Assembly: GCA_964502785.1 (NCBI GenBank)
Contig: CAZCXW010000017.1
Span: 1-23,514 of the forward strand
DNA: 23,514 bases
Direction: 5' to 3'
From: JAGVYE01 sp964502785
GTDB lineage: Archaea > Nanobdellota > Nanobdellia > Woesearchaeales > GW2011-AR9
The position numbers and the translations under genes were made by a program. Below, piece by piece: positions 21,720 through 23,514 of this stretch (its first letter is position 1; each line of letters starts with the position of its first letter). The notes under the pieces are model-generated. The model searched no databases, was not told where the DNA came from, and worked only from the letters and a program-made list of their open reading frames with translations.

Positions 21720-23339
21720 CTATAACTCATCTTCCTTTCCATGAAGCGCTCTCCTTTCTTTAGTTGGTTTCCCTAAAATCACATCATCGATACGCAGAAT
21801 CATTTCCGCGACGTCAGTAGCGCTGGACAGAGCCTGAGTTTTTATTTTCAGTGGCTCAATAACCCCTTCTTTCCAGGCATCCATAACTTCCCCGGTAAAA
21901 ACATTGATTCCATGCCACTCTCCTGACTTTTCATGAGCGGCGCGTAATTTTGTCAGCACATCGATAGGATCCAAACCCGCATTTTCCGCCAGCGTGCGGG
22001 GAATAATCTCTAATGTATCAGCGAAGGCTTGCACTGCCAACTGTTCCCGTCCTGTCAGAGACTGCGCATAACTTCGCAATTCCTTCGCCACTTTCATCTC
22101 TGTTGCGCCTGCGCCTGCCACCACTTTACAGCTTTCTAAAGCGGCTGAAAGATCGCCAATGGCATCCGTAACTGCGCGTTGAATCTCTTCAACGACATGA
22201 ACTGTTCCGCCACGGAGAAGAAGAGTTACTGCTTTAGGATTAACACATTTCTCCACAAAGATCATTTCCTCATCGCCAACTTTTTTTTCGCTGACAACAC
22301 CTGCATTTCCAGTATCCTGGCTGGTAAATTCTTTCCAGTTGCTGATAATTTTTGCCCCTGTCGCCATTGCCAATTGTTCCATGTCGCTTTTTTTAACACG
22401 CCGCACTGCGAAAATAGAAGCTTTGGCCAAGAAGTACTGCGCTAAATCATCGATTCCCCGCTGGCAAAAAACAACCGTGGCCCCGCTTTGTGAAATTCTC
22501 TGCACCATTTGCTGCAGGATTCTTTCTTCTTGTTCAAGAAACGAATTTAATTGTGCAGGATCAGTAATTTGAATTTTCGCATCAATTTCAGGATTTTTTA
22601 TTTCCAAAGCGCAATCCAGAAGGGCAATTTTTGCTTTTTCCACCACCAGAGGCATGGAAGGATGCACACGTTCTTTATCTAAAACAATTCCTTCGATAAG
22701 TTCACTTTTTTCAGTGCTTTCTCCGGCACGTTTTTCTACTCTGATATTTTCTTTGTGAACCGCTATTCCCCGGCCATCACTCTCTGCGACTCGTTGTATG
22801 GCCGAAACAATCAAAGAAGAAAGCTTTTCTTTGCTTGATTCCGCTCCTTTTCCGGTCATCGCTGTATTTGCAATGTGCCATAACAACCTCTCATCTTGAA
22901 AAGATGCATTTTTGGCAAGAGCCATAAGAATCTTTTGCGCTTGTTCTTCCGCCAGACGATACCCTTTCGCTAAAACCGTCGGATGGATATTTTGATCCAA
23001 CAATTCTTCCGCCCGTTTTAATAATTCACCAGCTAATACTACTGCTGTGGTCGTTCCATCGCCAACTACATCTTCTTGCGTCTTAGCCACTTCCACGACC
23101 ATTTTAGCAGCAGGATGTTCAATCTGCATTTCTTTAAGGATAGTCACTCCATCATTCGTGACCACCACATCTCCCGCTTCATCAACAAGCATCTTATCCA
23201 TCCCCTTAGGACCTAAAGTTGTACGAACCGCTTGCGCCACGGCTTTTGCGGCCATGATATTGTTACGCTGCGCATCTTTCCCTGTCGTTCGTCGCGTTTC
23301 CTCTGGCAGAATGTAAACCGGCTGCGCATTATTAGTCAT
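21720..23339 (-). CDS. ths: Thermosome subunit (group II chaperonin)
   Basis: ATP-driven protein-folding chaperonin forming a double ring with a built-in lid. The 539-aa length is typical. Motifs: LGPKGMDKML (42-51) and GDGTTTAVVLAGELL (93-107) form the nucleotide site, TNDGVTIL (61-68) is conserved, and the equatorial C-terminal region has GAGATEMKVAKELR, NAGLDPIDVL and ILRIDDVI. The C-terminus ends in a charged HGKEDEL without the Gly-Met tail seen in many thermosomes. Start ATG 23339 has a strong GGGAGGT Shine-Dalgarno (23347-23353) and TATA-like sequence near 23411-23419. It is divergent from the gene starting at 23478. Confidence 0.97.
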   Translation of the reverse strand: MTNNAQPVYILPEETRRTTGKDAQRNNIMAAKAVAQAVRTTLGPKGMDKMLVDEAGDVVVTNDGVTILKEMQIEHPAAKMVVEVAKTQEDVVGDGTTTAVVLAGELLKRAEELLDQNIHPTVLAKGYRLAEEQAQKILMALAKNASFQDERLLWHIANTAMTGKGAESSKEKLSSLIVSAIQRVAESDGRGIAVHKENIRVEKRAGESTEKSELIEGIVLDKERVHPSMPLVVEKAKIALLDCALEIKNPEIDAKIQITDPAQLNSFLEQEERILQQMVQRISQSGATVVFCQRGIDDLAQYFLAKASIFAVRRVKKSDMEQLAMATGAKIISNWKEFTSQDTGNAGVVSEKKVGDEEMIFVEKCVNPKAVTLLLRGGTVHVVEEIQRAVTDAIGDLSAALESCKVVAGAGATEMKVAKELRSYAQSLTGREQLAVQAFADTLEIIPRTLAENAGLDPIDVLTKLRAAHEKSGEWHGINVFTGEVMDAWKEGVIEPLKIKTQALSSATDVAEMILRIDDVILGKPTKERRALHGKEDEL

Positions 23340-23447
23340 GAAAAATACCTCCCTGCATTCTTAGAATAGAAGTGTTTTTTAAAGATTATGGAAAAAATGA
23401 GCTTCATCCAAAAATATATCTCCCTTAAAGTAGTTAAAGACGAAAAG

Positions 23448-23455
23448 TTTAAATA
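23448..23455 (+). promoter_or_regulatory. TATA box of the edge gene
   Basis: TTTAAATA lies 23-30 nt before ATG 23478, the spacing of the leaderless genes elsewhere in this window. Confidence 0.55.
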
Positions 23456-23477
23456 ATGACATTCTATTTGAATAGTC

Positions 23478-23514
23478 ATGACAAATGCATACGATTCTGT
23501 AATGACCAGAAGAA
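23478..23514 (+). CDS. Start of an unidentified gene, cut by the window end
   Basis: ATG 23478 opens a frame with no stop to the window end (MTNAYDSVMTRR...). It is supported mainly by the TATA box spacing and by the divergent layout with the thermosome gene. Twelve residues are too few to identify a product. Confidence 0.45.
   Translation, partial: MTNAYDSVMTRR

Noticed and set aside
1..23514. CRISPR arrays, tRNA, rRNA, transposase or integrase genes
   Set aside because: No regularly spaced repeats, no TPsiC-type GGTTCGAATCC in any gap, and no recombinase motifs in any open frame were found by eye.

Overview
The window reads as a piece of an AT-rich archaeal chromosome. Archaeal hallmarks are a group II chaperonin (thermosome), an Orc1/Cdc6 initiator, an XPD/Rad3-type helicase, an archaeal-type GluRS with the long N-terminal domain, and archaeal-type promoters. 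TATA-like boxes sit about 23-30 nt upstream of many start codons, which implies leaderless mRNAs; a smaller set of genes has a clear GGAGG-type Shine-Dalgarno. Several small or membrane proteins resemble those common in DPANN archaea (Woesearchaeota/Pacearchaeota-like): Cys-rich single-span proteins, a three-span coiled-coil protein, and a cupredoxin behind a DsbA-type N-terminal module. A bacterial-type MutL fits the same picture. The lineage is an inference; no rRNA or tRNA gene was seen.

Layout. 1-1047: C-terminal part of an XPD-like helicase, cut by the window edge. 1048-1381: gene-free, with a strong TATA box and a hairpin/T8 terminator that may frame a small RNA. 1382-2163: a Cys4-Cys4 small protein, then an unknown 121-aa protein whose promoter lies inside nested inverted repeats. 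2276-4408 (minus): a coiled-coil membrane protein and an ACT-domain protein. 4515-7934 (plus): two coupled unknown genes, serS, an unknown gene overlapping serS by one base, and a UMP-kinase-like amino-acid-kinase gene. 8029-10782 (plus): Cdc6, an HD-domain nucleotidase-like protein, a secreted 12-Cys protein and a Nudix (Ap4A-hydrolase-like) protein. 10712-11858 (minus): NAD(P)HX epimerase, whose 3' end overlaps the Nudix gene, and a divergent PAP2 membrane protein.

11859-12279 is the most unusual stretch. It holds a long imperfect inverted repeat with GC-rich arms, bracketed by 14-bp perfect direct repeats, plus several copies of a GRACACTGTT-like motif and a palindrome GAACAAATGTTC ahead of mutL. 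It could be a small non-autonomous mobile element, a structured RNA, an operator cluster or a replication origin; the sequence alone does not decide.

12280-14070: full-length MutL with ATPase and endonuclease motifs. 14088-15860 (minus): a single-span Cys-rich protein and an anchored cupredoxin-like protein that has lost its histidine ligands. 16039-17282: a fused MNT-HEPN-type nucleotidyltransferase and a tiny membrane HExxH protein on the opposite strand. 17376-19637: gltX followed by a winged-helix regulator. 19769-23339 (minus): a PRC-barrel protein, a fusion of a degenerate CDP-alcohol phosphatidyltransferase-like membrane domain with a diacylglycerol-kinase-like domain, and the thermosome subunit. 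A divergent leaderless gene begins at 23478 and runs off the end.

Most genes are ordinary housekeeping functions (translation, replication, repair, nucleotide cleanup, protein folding, lipid metabolism). Surface or membrane proteins of unknown role lie between them.
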